DNA of 64,000 bases from Pelagibacteraceae bacterium (GTDB lineage: Bacteria > Pseudomonadota > Alphaproteobacteria > HIMB59 > GCA-002718135): the NCBI GenBank assembly GCA_002717485.1, contig PBDW01000006.1, positions 1 to 64,000 on the forward strand. Direction: 5' to 3'. Below the pieces are notes generated by a model. The model was not told the DNA's origin. It worked only from the letters and a program-made list of their open reading frames with translations, and made no database searches. The position numbers and the translations under genes were made by a program. This document shows, piece after piece, positions 36,864 to 50,425 of the stretch. The first letter of the stretch is position 1; every line of letters begins with the position of its first letter.

Positions 36864-37897
36864 TTGAACCAATCCACGATGACAACTTAGTTACTCAACC
36901 TCCTGAATCAAACTTAACAGTAGAAAACCCGGTATATAAACCATTTCGTTATCCTTGGTGTTATGACGCATGGTTAACGCAACAACGCATTCACTGGCTT
37001 CCCGAAGAAATACCAATGGCTGATGATGTAAGAGATTGGCAAAAAAATTTAAATCCAACTGAAAAAAATTTACTAACTCAAATTTTTAGATTCTTTACAC
37101 AAGCGGATGTAGAAGTAAACAATGCATACATTACTCATTATATGACCACATTTAAACCTACAGAAGTATTGATGATGATGTCGGCATTTTCAAATATAGA
37201 AACCATCCATATAGCAGCTTATAGTTTTCTTCTTGATACAATAGGTATGCCAGAAATTGAATACTCAGCATTTCTGAAATATAAGGAAATGAAAGATAAA
37301 TATGAATATATGCATAACTTCAACACAAGTTCTAAAACCGAAATAGCCAAGACAATGGCTGTTTTTAGCGCTTTTACTGAGGGTCTGCAGTTATTTGCAA
37401 GCTTTGCGATACTATTAAATTTTCCACGCCATAATAAAATGAAGGGCATGGGACAAATTGTAACATGGTCAGTTCGGGATGAAACTTTACACTGCAACTC
37501 AATGATAAAATTATTTCGAACATATGTTAAAGAAAATCCAGAAATATGGAATGCGCAACTTAAAAATGAGCTTCAAGAAACTTGTAACACAATTGTTAAA
37601 CACGAAGATGCCTTTATCGATTTAGCATTTGAGCTTGGATCTGTTGAGGGGCTTAAAGCTCAAGATGTAAAAGATTATATTAGATGGATCGGCAACAGAA
37701 GACTTTTGCAACTAGGAATAAATCCTATATTTAAAATAGAAACAAACCCACTTCCATGGCTTGATACAATGTTAAATGCAGTCGAACATATGAATTTTTT
37801 TGAAGGAAGGGCTACTGAATATTCGAAGGCTTCAACTCAAGGTTCCTGGGTTGATGCATTTAGTGATTTTGATTCTAGAATAGAGGCTAATAATTAA
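36854..37897 (+). CDS. nrdB: Ribonucleoside-diphosphate reductase beta subunit
   Basis: The 347-residue ferritin-like protein holds the di-iron site and radical. FTQADVEVNN supplies the first Asp/Glu ligands, and IETIHIAAYSFLL keeps Glu, His and the radical Tyr in E. coli R2 spacing, so it looks class Ia rather than the Tyr-less class Ic. SVRDETLHCNSM carries later ligands. AGGAG at 36841 is 8 bases before the ATG at 36854, favouring it over the GTG at 36845. It overlaps nrdA by 10 bases. Confidence 0.95.
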   Translation: MPIIEPIHDDNLVTQPPESNLTVENPVYKPFRYPWCYDAWLTQQRIHWLPEEIPMADDVRDWQKNLNPTEKNLLTQIFRFFTQADVEVNNAYITHYMTTFKPTEVLMMMSAFSNIETIHIAAYSFLLDTIGMPEIEYSAFLKYKEMKDKYEYMHNFNTSSKTEIAKTMAVFSAFTEGLQLFASFAILLNFPRHNKMKGMGQIVTWSVRDETLHCNSMIKLFRTYVKENPEIWNAQLKNELQETCNTIVKHEDAFIDLAFELGSVEGLKAQDVKDYIRWIGNRRLLQLGINPIFKIETNPLPWLDTMLNAVEHMNFFEGRATEYSKASTQGSWVDAFSDFDSRIEANN

Positions 37898-37913
37898 AAG
37901 CTAAATTTTTTGC

Positions 37914-40655
37914 CTAATGCGCCTCGCCCCAATTCTTACCTATACCATAATCTACTCTCAGAGGAACTTGCATTGATTTAAAAGGAAGATGAGCATTTTC
38001 CATTATTTGTCTTATTTTAAATATATTATCTTCTGTCGCAGATTCATTAATTTCAAATACTAGTTCATCATGTACCTGCAATAACATTCTTGCTTCAATC
38101 TCCCCATTTAAGATAGCTTCATATATTTTAATCATAGCAAGCTTAATAATATCTGAGGCAGAACCCTGAATTGGAGCATTAATCGATTGACGCTCCGCGA
38201 AACCTCTTATTGAAAAATTTTTATCATTTATTCCTTTGATAAAACATTTTCTGCCAAACAATGTTTTTACATAATTTAACTTTTTACATTCTTCAATTGT
38301 TTTTTCCATATAACTTTTTATTTTGGGAAATCTATCAAAATAACTTTCTATGTATTTCTTTGCTTCATAATTCGGTATTCCTAATTGCTTCGCTAGACCG
38401 TATGAGCTAATTCCATAGATTATGCCAAAGTTAATTGCCTTGGCCTGTCTTCTTAGGTCATCGCTTATTTTATCTTTTTTTAAATTAAATATTTGAGACG
38501 CTGTTGTTAAATGAACGTCCTCATTGTTTTTAAAAGCTGAAATTAAATTATTATCCTTAGACATCTCAGCTGCAATTCTTAATTCTATTTGAGAATAATC
38601 GAAGCTAACTAAAACAAAATTTTTATCGGGAATAAAGGCATTTCTTATCTTTTTTCCATTTTCAGTTCTTATTGGAATATTCTGCAAATTTGGATCATTG
38701 GAGCTTAGCCGTCCTGTAATAGTCGATGCAAGCCCATACGAAGTATGAACTCTATTAGTATTAGAATCGATTTTATTATTTAATGATTCTGTATATGTAG
38801 ATTTTAACTTACTTAGTTCTCTCCATGAAAGTAGGAGGTCAGCAATTTTGTGACCCTTAAATGATAATTCTTCCAAAACTGATGAATTTGTAGAATAACT
38901 CCCCGTCTTTGTTTTTTTACCCGAACCTATCTTTAAGTCATCAAATAAAACTTCGCCCAATTGTTTTGGAGAAGATAAGTTAAATTGTTTTTTTGTAATT
39001 TTAAAAATTTTTTTTTCAAGCATATTTACTTGAGAATTAAATTCTCCATTAAGCTTATTAAGAAAAACTTTATTTATTTTGATTCCGTTTTTTTCCATAG
39101 AAGCTAAGATGTTTACTAGTGGCTTATCAATTTTTTCATATATAAAATTTACTTTTTCCTTTTTTACTCTTAACTCTAATAAATTATATAATTTAAATGT
39201 TATTATAGCATCTTCAGCTGCGTATCTTGTTGCCTCATCAATGCTAACTTTATCAAAAGTTAATTCTTTTTTTCCACTTCCTACTAAATCTTTATACTTA
39301 ATAGTTACATAATCTATGTGCCTGAGAGCCAAGGCGTCTAAATTATGACGTATTAAACCATTTTCAAGCGCATATGACATCAGCATCGTATCCTCAAAAC
39401 AATTAATCTTGATATTCTCCTTATTCATTATGCGGATATCATATTTAATATTTTGTCCAATTTTTAATATCGACTGATCCTCCAATATTGATGAAATTAG
39501 TTTTAGTGCTATTTTTTTATCAATTTGTGTTTTATCTATTTTTCCTGTTTTTATATTCTGATGACAGACTGGTATGTAATATGATTCACTTTCGTCGTAA
39601 CATAAGGAAAAACCTATTAAATTTGCTTTTTCAATATCTAAAGAATCAGTTTCTGTATCAAATGAGAAACATCCCTTTAATTTTATTGATTCAATTATTT
39701 TTTCTAAATCAATAACATTTAATATTGTTTTATATTTTATTTTAATATCTTTTGTTTTTTTTATAGTTTTATCTTTATAAAATATTTTATTGTTTTCTAG
39801 TCTCTTAAGCGTTGACTTGAATCCTTGTTTATTTAAAAATTCAAAAATATTAACGGATGAATCTTCGATTTGTGAATAGGGACTTATATTATCTATTGAA
39901 ATTGGAAGGTCAATATTACTTTCAAGGCTTACTAATTTTAAGCTAAGCAAAATATTTTTAGAATTTTCGTAGACTAATTTTTGTTTTCTTTCCTGTTTAA
40001 TTTTCTTATAATTTTTTATCAAATTGTTTACATCGCTAAATTCTTTAATTAGATCTGCAGCTGTTTTTGGTCCTATTCCACGAGCTCCGGGAATATTATC
40101 TACGGAGTCACCAATAAGAGCTTGAACTTGGGTTACTTTTTCTGGCATCACTCCAAATTTTTCCAAAACCTGCTCTTTTTTAATAATTTTATTTTTTATT
40201 GGATCCAGCATTGTTACTTTATCAGTTACTAACTGCATAAGATCCTTGTCTGAAGATACTACAAGAGTTTCTATATTTAGATCTTTTGCATTGTTCGTAT
40301 AGCTAGCTATAATATCGTCTGCTTCATAACCATCTATCTCTATTTGAGGAATCTTAAATGCTTTAACTGCATCTCTAATAAGAGAAAATTGAGGAATTAA
40401 ATCATCAGGAGGAGCCCCTCGGTTAGCCTTGTATTCATTATAAATTTTATTTCTAAAGTTATTTCTAGCGGCATCAAAAACAACTATCATTTTATCTAAA
40501 TTATAATCTTCTATTAACTTAACAAGCATATTGGTAAAACCATAAACTGCATTTATTGGAGTCCCGTCAGATCTATTCATTGATGGAATTGCGTAGTATG
40601 CCCTGAATATGAATCCTGAACCGTCTATAAGAATTAATCTGTTATTTCTGGTCAT
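37914..40655 (-). CDS. polA: DNA polymerase I
   Basis: The 913-residue enzyme is full length. It has the N-terminal 5'-3' exonuclease (with DSVDNIPGARGIGPKTA), a 3'-5' proofreading domain that keeps SFDTETDSLD, and the polymerase with VSFDYSQIELR, RRQAKAINFGIIYG and LQVHDELVFE. It fills gaps in repair and removes Okazaki primers. It is convergent with nrdB across 16 bases and divergent from the ABC ATPase gene across 29 bases. No terminator is visible. Confidence 0.98.
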   Translation of the reverse strand: MTRNNRLILIDGSGFIFRAYYAIPSMNRSDGTPINAVYGFTNMLVKLIEDYNLDKMIVVFDAARNNFRNKIYNEYKANRGAPPDDLIPQFSLIRDAVKAFKIPQIEIDGYEADDIIASYTNNAKDLNIETLVVSSDKDLMQLVTDKVTMLDPIKNKIIKKEQVLEKFGVMPEKVTQVQALIGDSVDNIPGARGIGPKTAADLIKEFSDVNNLIKNYKKIKQERKQKLVYENSKNILLSLKLVSLESNIDLPISIDNISPYSQIEDSSVNIFEFLNKQGFKSTLKRLENNKIFYKDKTIKKTKDIKIKYKTILNVIDLEKIIESIKLKGCFSFDTETDSLDIEKANLIGFSLCYDESESYYIPVCHQNIKTGKIDKTQIDKKIALKLISSILEDQSILKIGQNIKYDIRIMNKENIKINCFEDTMLMSYALENGLIRHNLDALALRHIDYVTIKYKDLVGSGKKELTFDKVSIDEATRYAAEDAIITFKLYNLLELRVKKEKVNFIYEKIDKPLVNILASMEKNGIKINKVFLNKLNGEFNSQVNMLEKKIFKITKKQFNLSSPKQLGEVLFDDLKIGSGKKTKTGSYSTNSSVLEELSFKGHKIADLLLSWRELSKLKSTYTESLNNKIDSNTNRVHTSYGLASTITGRLSSNDPNLQNIPIRTENGKKIRNAFIPDKNFVLVSFDYSQIELRIAAEMSKDNNLISAFKNNEDVHLTTASQIFNLKKDKISDDLRRQAKAINFGIIYGISSYGLAKQLGIPNYEAKKYIESYFDRFPKIKSYMEKTIEECKKLNYVKTLFGRKCFIKGINDKNFSIRGFAERQSINAPIQGSASDIIKLAMIKIYEAILNGEIEARMLLQVHDELVFEINESATEDNIFKIRQIMENAHLPFKSMQVPLRVDYGIGKNWGEAH

Positions 40656-40684
40656 AAAGATATATATAAATATGTTTAAATATT

Positions 40685-41623
40685 ATGAGCAATGATACCA
40701 ATTTAGCAATAGAAGCAAAAGGATTAAATAAATCTTATGTTCATAAATATGGAAAAAAAGTTAAGGCACTTATTGATTTTGATATAAAAATTCCAAAAGG
40801 AGTCACATATGGTTTGCTTGGACCAAATGGAGCAGGAAAATCGACTTTTATAAATATTTTAGGTGGGTTGGTTATAAAAAATTCCGGTGATGTTAAAGTT
40901 TGTGGCATTAACTTAGATAAAAATTTAAAAAAATGTAGAAAATTAATAGGCATTGTTCCTCAAGAGTTAAATATGGATCCCTTTTTTACACCCTTAGAAT
41001 TATTAGAACTTCAAGCTGGTTTATACGGTGTAAAAAAAAAGGAAAGAAAAACGTTAGAAATTTTAAAAAGCGTAGGTTTAACCGAACAAAAAGATTCATA
41101 TGCTAGAAATCTTTCTGGGGGTATGAAAAGAAGATTGTTGGTCGCAAAGGCGCTTGTACATGATCCTGAAGTAGTTATTTTAGATGAACCTACCGCAGGA
41201 GTTGATGTAGAATTACGACAGAAAATATGGGGTCATATAAAAGAATTAAATAAAGAGGGAGTTACTGTTTGCTTGACAACTCATTATTTACAAGAGGCGG
41301 AACAATTATGTGATTATATATCAATTATTAATAAAGGAAAAATAATTATAAGTGATAAAAAAAATAATATTCTAAATCTAATTAGCAAAAAAACTGTTAA
41401 CTTTTTATTGGAGGAAGCAATATATAACATTCCTGAAAACTTGCAGAACTTTAGTCCTGAAATTAAAGATCAAACTCTTTCAATCAGTTATGACAAAAAT
41501 AATACTAATTTAAAAGATATATTAATTCTTTTTGAAAAAAATAAAATAAAATTTAAAGAAATTAATACCTTTGAAAGCGATCTTGAAGACGTATTTATAG
41601 AACTAACAAAAGAAAAAAATTGA
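40685..41623 (+). CDS. ABC transporter ATP-binding protein, ABC-2 type, without adjacent permease
   Basis: The 312-residue ATPase has Walker A GPNGAGKST, Q-loop VPQELNMD, signature LSGGMKRRL, Walker B VVILDEPTAG and the switch His in TTHYLQEAEQ. A C-terminal extension of about 80 residues with FESDLEDVFIELT is typical of ABC-2 exporters (YadG/DrrA-like). The expected membrane permease does not follow; instead an O-antigen-ligase-like gene overlaps its stop. It might work with a permease encoded elsewhere, perhaps on a surface lipid or glycan. That link is inference from position. Confidence 0.88.
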   Translation: MSNDTNLAIEAKGLNKSYVHKYGKKVKALIDFDIKIPKGVTYGLLGPNGAGKSTFINILGGLVIKNSGDVKVCGINLDKNLKKCRKLIGIVPQELNMDPFFTPLELLELQAGLYGVKKKERKTLEILKSVGLTEQKDSYARNLSGGMKRRLLVAKALVHDPEVVILDEPTAGVDVELRQKIWGHIKELNKEGVTVCLTTHYLQEAEQLCDYISIINKGKIIISDKKNNILNLISKKTVNFLLEEAIYNIPENLQNFSPEIKDQTLSISYDKNNTNLKDILILFEKNKIKFKEINTFESDLEDVFIELTKEKN

Positions 41624-42939
41624 TAAATATATTTAAAAATTACAAATATATTAATTTTCTTATTTATATTTTTCCTTTTATATTAATTACCGGACCAGCG
41701 TTGCCAGATATAATCTTAACATGTACGGCAATAGTTTTAATTTATAAAACTTATATAGAAAAAAATTACGAAATATTTAATCAGACCTGGTTTAAAGTTG
41801 GCGTGTTGCTTTGGTTGTGGTTTATTTTTGTCAGTTTTTTTGCCTACAATAATTATTTATCCTTTATTGATTCTATTATTTTTATACGCTTTATAATATT
41901 TATTTTAGCAGTACAGTATTTTTTAAGTAACAATAAAATAAGAAACAATACTATCAAAATTATATTTGTATTTTCAATTTTTATTACTATTGATAGCGGA
42001 TATCAGTTTTTTAATTACGATTCTGAGACAGGTTTTAAAAATGATATTTTTGGAATTGAACCTGAAGGTTTATATGGAAGAATAAGTGGACCATTTAAAG
42101 ACCTCGTACCTGGCTCTGTGTTAACAAAGTTTTTCTTTATATCCTTAATTTTATATTCTTCAAATTTAGAAAAATATAAAAAAATTACTGCTTTAATTAT
42201 TTTTTCAACAATTATCTCGCTTATTTTTTTTTCGGGCGAAAGGGTAGCATTTGCAACACTTTTATTAGGAATATTAATTTTATTTTTTCTACCCAAATTT
42301 AGAATATTTATAATACTGTGTTCTGTTTTTTCATCTTTATTTATCTTTATTGTAGTAAACTCACATCCTATATTTAATGATTACACTATAATACAGTCCA
42401 CATCACAACATGAAGGTTTACTGATTCAGAAAACATTTCCCTGCAAGAATGATGCTAACAAAACCTGCAGTAAAAAAATTAGGATGCAGCCCAGATTTAT
42501 AGAAGTGGTTAAAGACTTTAAAAATTCAGCGTATGGTGAAATATACAACACTGCACTAAATATGTGGAAAGATAATAAGTTTACAGGCGTAGGATTAAAC
42601 AATTTTTCCTTTGTTTGTAATAACTTTAAGAAATATGATAAATTTCATAAACATACTGATTGCGCTACTCATCCTCATAATTTTTATATCCAGGCACTAG
42701 CTGAAAGTGGAATAATTGGTTTTTTTATCTTTACTTCTCTAATTGTTACATTGATAATTAGTATTCTTAAATCTAATCAGGAAACTAAGTTAAAATTTAT
42801 ATTTGTAATTTCTTTAGTAGTAGTTTTTTGGCCAATAATATCAACTGGGAGTTTTTTAAAAAATTGGCATATGGCGCTAGTATCTTACCTAATAGGAATA
42901 TGCCTAAGCAATATAAGAAGTTGGGATAAAAAAATATAA
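41620..42939 (+). CDS. O-antigen ligase / polymerase family membrane protein (WaaL/Wzy-like)
   Basis: The 439-residue protein has about ten or more membrane spans and the family signature CATHPHNFYIQALAESGIIG in a large periplasmic loop (about 255-365). The loop is Cys-rich (PCKNDANKTCSKK and others). Such proteins join O-antigen to lipid A-core or polymerise repeat units at the periplasmic face. The TTG start overlaps the TGA of the ABC gene. A ligase rather than a polymerase role cannot be settled from sequence. Confidence 0.85.
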   Translation: MINIFKNYKYINFLIYIFPFILITGPALPDIILTCTAIVLIYKTYIEKNYEIFNQTWFKVGVLLWLWFIFVSFFAYNNYLSFIDSIIFIRFIIFILAVQYFLSNNKIRNNTIKIIFVFSIFITIDSGYQFFNYDSETGFKNDIFGIEPEGLYGRISGPFKDLVPGSVLTKFFFISLILYSSNLEKYKKITALIIFSTIISLIFFSGERVAFATLLLGILILFFLPKFRIFIILCSVFSSLFIFIVVNSHPIFNDYTIIQSTSQHEGLLIQKTFPCKNDANKTCSKKIRMQPRFIEVVKDFKNSAYGEIYNTALNMWKDNKFTGVGLNNFSFVCNNFKKYDKFHKHTDCATHPHNFYIQALAESGIIGFFIFTSLIVTLIISILKSNQETKLKFIFVISLVVVFWPIISTGSFLKNWHMALVSYLIGICLSNIRSWDKKI

Positions 42940-42942
42940 CAG

Positions 42943-44016
42943 TTACTTATTTCTCTTATCTAACTTGTTAGACAAGAATATTGCTGTAAATGCAAATATA
43001 GCGGTAGCAAATATCTGAACTAACCCGTTGCCAAATTGACTGCCAACTAACATAAAAACAATAAGCAACAGCAGTCCTAAAAAAGAACCTCTAATGCCAT
43101 AAATTGATCCTAAAAACACACAAAAAATCGTTGCTAAAATTTTTCCAATACCCTGTCCAAAATGAAGCCCTGTTATCAAGCCTGTTGTCATTGATAAATA
43201 TATTAATAAATTATTTTTAATATTATTCTTAATAAATCTAAATTTAAATATATAGTAATAAGATAATAAGCCATCCAACCATGTTATTTTTTTTCCCTCA
43301 TAATACGATCTAGAATAATAACTAACCCCAACCTCTGAAATTAAAAAGCCTGATTTTGCTATTTGTGTTCCCAAATCTAAGTCAATTGAAAAATCATAAG
43401 ATGATAATCTAATTTTCTTATAAACATCTCTTGAAAAAATCTTTAAGCCGCAATGTATGTCACTGATATGGGATGAAAAAAAAATATTAAATAAATATGT
43501 ATTAAGCTTATTTGCTAAAGTATGTAAATAATATCTGTGTCTATGAGGTAGATCACGGGTATATCTGCTGCCAAAAATTACATCCCCCATTTTTCCATTT
43601 TGTATTGTTTCATACATATAAAGAGAATCTTCTGTGTCATATTCCATATCAGAATCAAGTATCATCAAAAAATTACCCTTGGCTTTTTTTAATCCATTAA
43701 TAACGGCAGCTCCTTTGCCAATATTTTTATTATGATTAATTAATTGAATTTCATTAAATTTACTTAATAATTTTGAATTTGAATGTTTTATCTTAAATTT
43801 ATTATCTTTAGTTAAATATATCTTTTTAATTTTTTTATTTGCTAAAGGCTCAATATTTTCTTTAAGCCATAATTCTGATCCATCATATGATCCGTCATTT
43901 ATAATAACATAATTGACATAATGGTTGCTGTAGGCTGAAAATAAATCCGTAAAAAACTTTAATAGTAATTTTTTTTCATTAAAAATAGGTATAATAATTG
44001 ATAATTTGTTTTCCAC
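42943..44016 (-). CDS. Family 2 glycosyltransferase with C-terminal membrane spans
   Basis: The 357-residue protein has a GT2 domain (about 1-240) resembling dolichyl-phosphate mannose synthases. LSIIIPIFNE starts the fold, NIGKGAAVINGLKKA and ILDSDMEYD (the DxD metal site) follow, and GSRYTRDLPHRHR and DIHCGLKIFSRD close it. Three or four C-terminal hydrophobic spans (about 262-350) place it in the membrane. It probably moves a sugar onto a polyprenyl phosphate for surface glycan assembly. The start is GTG. It is convergent with the ligase gene across 3 bases. Confidence 0.88.
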   Translation of the reverse strand: MENKLSIIIPIFNEKKLLLKFFTDLFSAYSNHYVNYVIINDGSYDGSELWLKENIEPLANKKIKKIYLTKDNKFKIKHSNSKLLSKFNEIQLINHNKNIGKGAAVINGLKKAKGNFLMILDSDMEYDTEDSLYMYETIQNGKMGDVIFGSRYTRDLPHRHRYYLHTLANKLNTYLFNIFFSSHISDIHCGLKIFSRDVYKKIRLSSYDFSIDLDLGTQIAKSGFLISEVGVSYYSRSYYEGKKITWLDGLLSYYYIFKFRFIKNNIKNNLLIYLSMTTGLITGLHFGQGIGKILATIFCVFLGSIYGIRGSFLGLLLLIVFMLVGSQFGNGLVQIFATAIFAFTAIFLSNKLDKRNK

Positions 44017-44041
44017 CCTATCAATTTTACATTATCATTTA

Positions 44042-47663
<3,622 letters not shown>

Positions 47664-47677
47664 TAATTGCTAATCTC

Positions 47678-48793
47678 TTAAACTCTCATTGGCATTAAAA
47701 TATACAGGGATTCTTTATCTTTTGGATCCTGTATTATTGAAGGAGAAGATGAATCGGAAAGCACAAATGATACGTTATCGCCTTCAATTTGACCTATTAT
47801 TTCTAATAAATATTTTGCATTATATCCAATTTCAAATTCCTCTCCTGAATATTCAACAACTATATCCTCTGCTCCAGATCCTGTTTCGGCACTAGTTGAT
47901 GAAAGGCTGACAATATTCTTTTGTATCGATAATTTTACTGATCTTGATTTTTCACTTGATACTGTAGAAACTCTATCTACAGCTTCATATAAAGATTTTG
48001 TATTAAAACTAATCATTTTATCATTATTTTGAGGAATTACTTTCTCGTATTCTGGAAATGATCCGTCAATTAACTTCGAAGATAAAACAATATTGTTAAT
48101 TTTAAAAATAATTTTGCTTTCATTAAGAGATATAAAAACATCTCCTTCTGCCTCATCTAGCAATTTTCTTATTTCATTTATAGTTTTTTTCGGAATTATT
48201 GCACCGGATATATTTTCTGCACCCTTAGGAACCTCAATCTCAATTTTTGACAATCTATGCCCGTCAGTAGCAACTCCCCTTAATTTTTTTTGGCTATTTA
48301 AATCAATTATATGAATATACATCCCATTCAAATAATATCGTGTTTCTTCACTGGAAATTGCGAATTTAGTTTTGTCTATAATTTTTTTCAATTCTGACGA
48401 ACTTATAGAAAATTCATTTTCAAGAACTGCATTGTCAATTTTAGGAAAATCATCCTTTGGAAGACAGGCAAGTGAAAACTTAGATTTTCCTGATCTTACA
48501 GATAATTTATTCCCATCGTTGGATATTAATTCTATAGAACTTCCATCATCAAGTTTTCTAACAATATCGTATAGTGTGTGTGCAGATGTTGTAATGGATC
48601 CTTGTTCTATTACGGAACTATTAATAACCTCTGTGATAGATATATCCATATCTGTTGTTGTTAATATAACCTTATCTTCATTTGAATTAATCAAAATATT
48701 GGAAAGAATTGGAATAGTATTCCTTTTTTCAACGACATTCTGGACGTGTGATAGAGAATTTAAAAATAAATTTCTTTCTATAGATATTTTCAT
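47678..48793 (-). CDS. dnaN: DNA polymerase III beta sliding clamp
   Basis: The 371-residue protein has the three repeated clamp domains and ends with SLYILMPMRV, typical of the beta clamp C-terminus. It tethers polymerases to DNA. A 51-base gap separates it from dnaA; the minus strand there holds TGTTAGAAT, an extended -10-like box 12-18 bases before the ATG, so it may have its own promoter besides read-through. Confidence 0.97.
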   Translation of the reverse strand: MKISIERNLFLNSLSHVQNVVEKRNTIPILSNILINSNEDKVILTTTDMDISITEVINSSVIEQGSITTSAHTLYDIVRKLDDGSSIELISNDGNKLSVRSGKSKFSLACLPKDDFPKIDNAVLENEFSISSSELKKIIDKTKFAISSEETRYYLNGMYIHIIDLNSQKKLRGVATDGHRLSKIEIEVPKGAENISGAIIPKKTINEIRKLLDEAEGDVFISLNESKIIFKINNIVLSSKLIDGSFPEYEKVIPQNNDKMISFNTKSLYEAVDRVSTVSSEKSRSVKLSIQKNIVSLSSTSAETGSGAEDIVVEYSGEEFEIGYNAKYLLEIIGQIEGDNVSFVLSDSSSPSIIQDPKDKESLYILMPMRV

Positions 48794-48844
48794 TAGTGCA
48801 GTATTTTAATTCTAACACAAAAACTGTAAAACAAATAGATATAT

Positions 48845-50236
48845 TTAGGTTTCTAACATCCTTTTTAATAATTCTACATCATCATTAAACAAACTATCAA
48901 CTGTTTTAAGTTCTTCAATCTTTTTTACCGCGTGCATAACTGTAGTATGGTCTCGTCCTCCGAATTTTCTTCCAATTTCAGGTAGTGATCTGCTCGTAAC
49001 ACTTTTAGCTAAATACATAGCAACCTGCCTTGGTCTTGCCACCGATCTTGATCTGCGAGGAGAATGCATATCAGTAATTCGGATGTTATAATGCTCTGCA
49101 ACTCTTTTTTGGATCTCTTCAATTGTAATTTTCTTATCATGAGCTCTTAACATATCTTGAAGAACTTCTTGGGCAGTTTCTATAGTAATTGGCCTGCCAA
49201 CTAAAGTTGCGTGAGCAACTAGTCTGTTTAGGGCGCCTTCCATCTCTCTTACATTTGAAATTATTTTGTGAGATAAGAATTCAAGTACCTTTGGTGGTAT
49301 TTCAACACCTCGCTTTTTTGCCTTTTCCATAAAAATTCCCAATCTTAACTCATAGGTTGTTGGGTGAATGTCAGCAATAAGTCCGCCTCCTAATCGCGAC
49401 CGAAGTCGTTCCTCTACCCCCTCCAGATCTGATGGCGATTTATCGGCAGAAATTACAATTTGACGATTTTGTTCGACTAAAGCATTAAATGTATGAAAAA
49501 ATTCTTCTTGGGTATTTTCCTTACCACCTATAAACTGAACATCATCTATCATTAAAACATCTATTGACCTGAATTGATCTTTAAATGTTGCGGTATCTTT
49601 ATATCTAAGGGCTCTAACGAATTGATACATAAATTTTTCTGCCGAGAGATAAATAACTTTTCTTTCTGGATTATTTTTCTTAATTTGCCAACCAATAGCA
49701 TTCATCAGATGCGTTTTCCCTAATCCAACTCCTCCATATAAAAATAAGGGGTTGAATGTAACTTTTTCTGCTTCTGTGATTCTTTGTGCCGCAGCAAAAG
49801 CAAGCTCATTAGGTTTGCCAACTACAAAATTCTCAAATTTATACCTAGGATCTAAGGGTGCTCCGAAATCTTCAGGATAAGAATTTCCCTGATTGGATCG
49901 CACATCAAACTGTCTCTTTTTATTTTGTACCCCAGTTAGCAATCTTGCAGTACCTGGAACAATTCTTCCTCCATTTGATTTAACTACTATCTTTAAAACG
50001 TCTAGTTTGGGATCAAATTCTTTGAAAATCAATTTAATTTTTTCCACATAGTGCGAAGCAATCCAGTCTCTGAGGAATTTAGTTGGTACGGATAATGTAA
50101 TTACATTCTTGTCTATTGAATTAAAGCTCAATTGTTTTAACCAGTTCTTATACGCAGTATCTCCAACCTGTTTTTTTAACTTTACCTTTAATTTTTCCCA
50201 TTGAGATTCGTTAATTGGAGCTACTTGGTCACTCAT
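48845..50236 (-). CDS. dnaA: Chromosomal replication initiator DnaA
   Basis: The 463-residue protein has the N-terminal helicase-interacting domain, AAA+ domain (Walker A GGVGLGKTH, Walker B LMIDDVQF, sensor motifs to ERLRSRLGGGL) and a C-terminal DNA-binding domain with GRDHTTVMHAVKKI. It opens the origin. The gap upstream (50237-50425) has promoter-like repeats but no clear DnaA boxes. One DnaA-box-like TTTTCCACA lies inside the coding region near 50040. Confidence 0.98.
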   Translation of the reverse strand: MSDQVAPINESQWEKLKVKLKKQVGDTAYKNWLKQLSFNSIDKNVITLSVPTKFLRDWIASHYVEKIKLIFKEFDPKLDVLKIVVKSNGGRIVPGTARLLTGVQNKKRQFDVRSNQGNSYPEDFGAPLDPRYKFENFVVGKPNELAFAAAQRITEAEKVTFNPLFLYGGVGLGKTHLMNAIGWQIKKNNPERKVIYLSAEKFMYQFVRALRYKDTATFKDQFRSIDVLMIDDVQFIGGKENTQEEFFHTFNALVEQNRQIVISADKSPSDLEGVEERLRSRLGGGLIADIHPTTYELRLGIFMEKAKKRGVEIPPKVLEFLSHKIISNVREMEGALNRLVAHATLVGRPITIETAQEVLQDMLRAHDKKITIEEIQKRVAEHYNIRITDMHSPRRSRSVARPRQVAMYLAKSVTSRSLPEIGRKFGGRDHTTVMHAVKKIEELKTVDSLFNDDVELLKRMLET

Positions 50237-50273
50237 TCATCCACCATTTTTAATTTAATTCTTTATTAATATA

Positions 50274-50311
50274 TCTAGAGCAAAAGAATTATAAAGTCTC
50301 TAGAATTATAA
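50274..50311 (-). promoter_or_regulatory. dnaA promoter region with inverted and direct repeats
   Basis: TCTAGAG at 50274-50280 and CTCTAGA at 50298-50304 form a perfect inverted repeat with 17 bases between. AGAATTATAA occurs at 50285-50294 and again at 50302-50311, so on the minus strand two TATAAT boxes lie 17 bases apart, one of them between the arms. The layout suits a dnaA promoter with an operator across its -10 box. The regulator is unknown. Confidence 0.45.
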
Positions 50312-50425
50312 TCACCAAATTAATTTTTTAGACAACACTTTTATTGAAATTATAGCAAGAAAAAAAATAAAAAAAATGCACATATTTTTATTGACTTTTC
50401 ACCAGTCTATTCAACTAAAAATGTC

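Noticed and set aside
36854-37897. Class Ic (Tyr-less) ribonucleotide reductase
   Set aside because: The radical Tyr is present at the E. coli spacing after the Glu and His ligands.
41620-42939. Capsule polymerase as the definite function
   Set aside because: Ligase and polymerase families share the periplasmic His-rich motif, so I kept the broad call.
50040-50425. Chromosome origin at the dnaA locus
   Set aside because: I found only one DnaA-box-like TTTTCCACA, inside dnaA, and a two-mismatch candidate in the gap. Origins in alphaproteobacteria often lie elsewhere.
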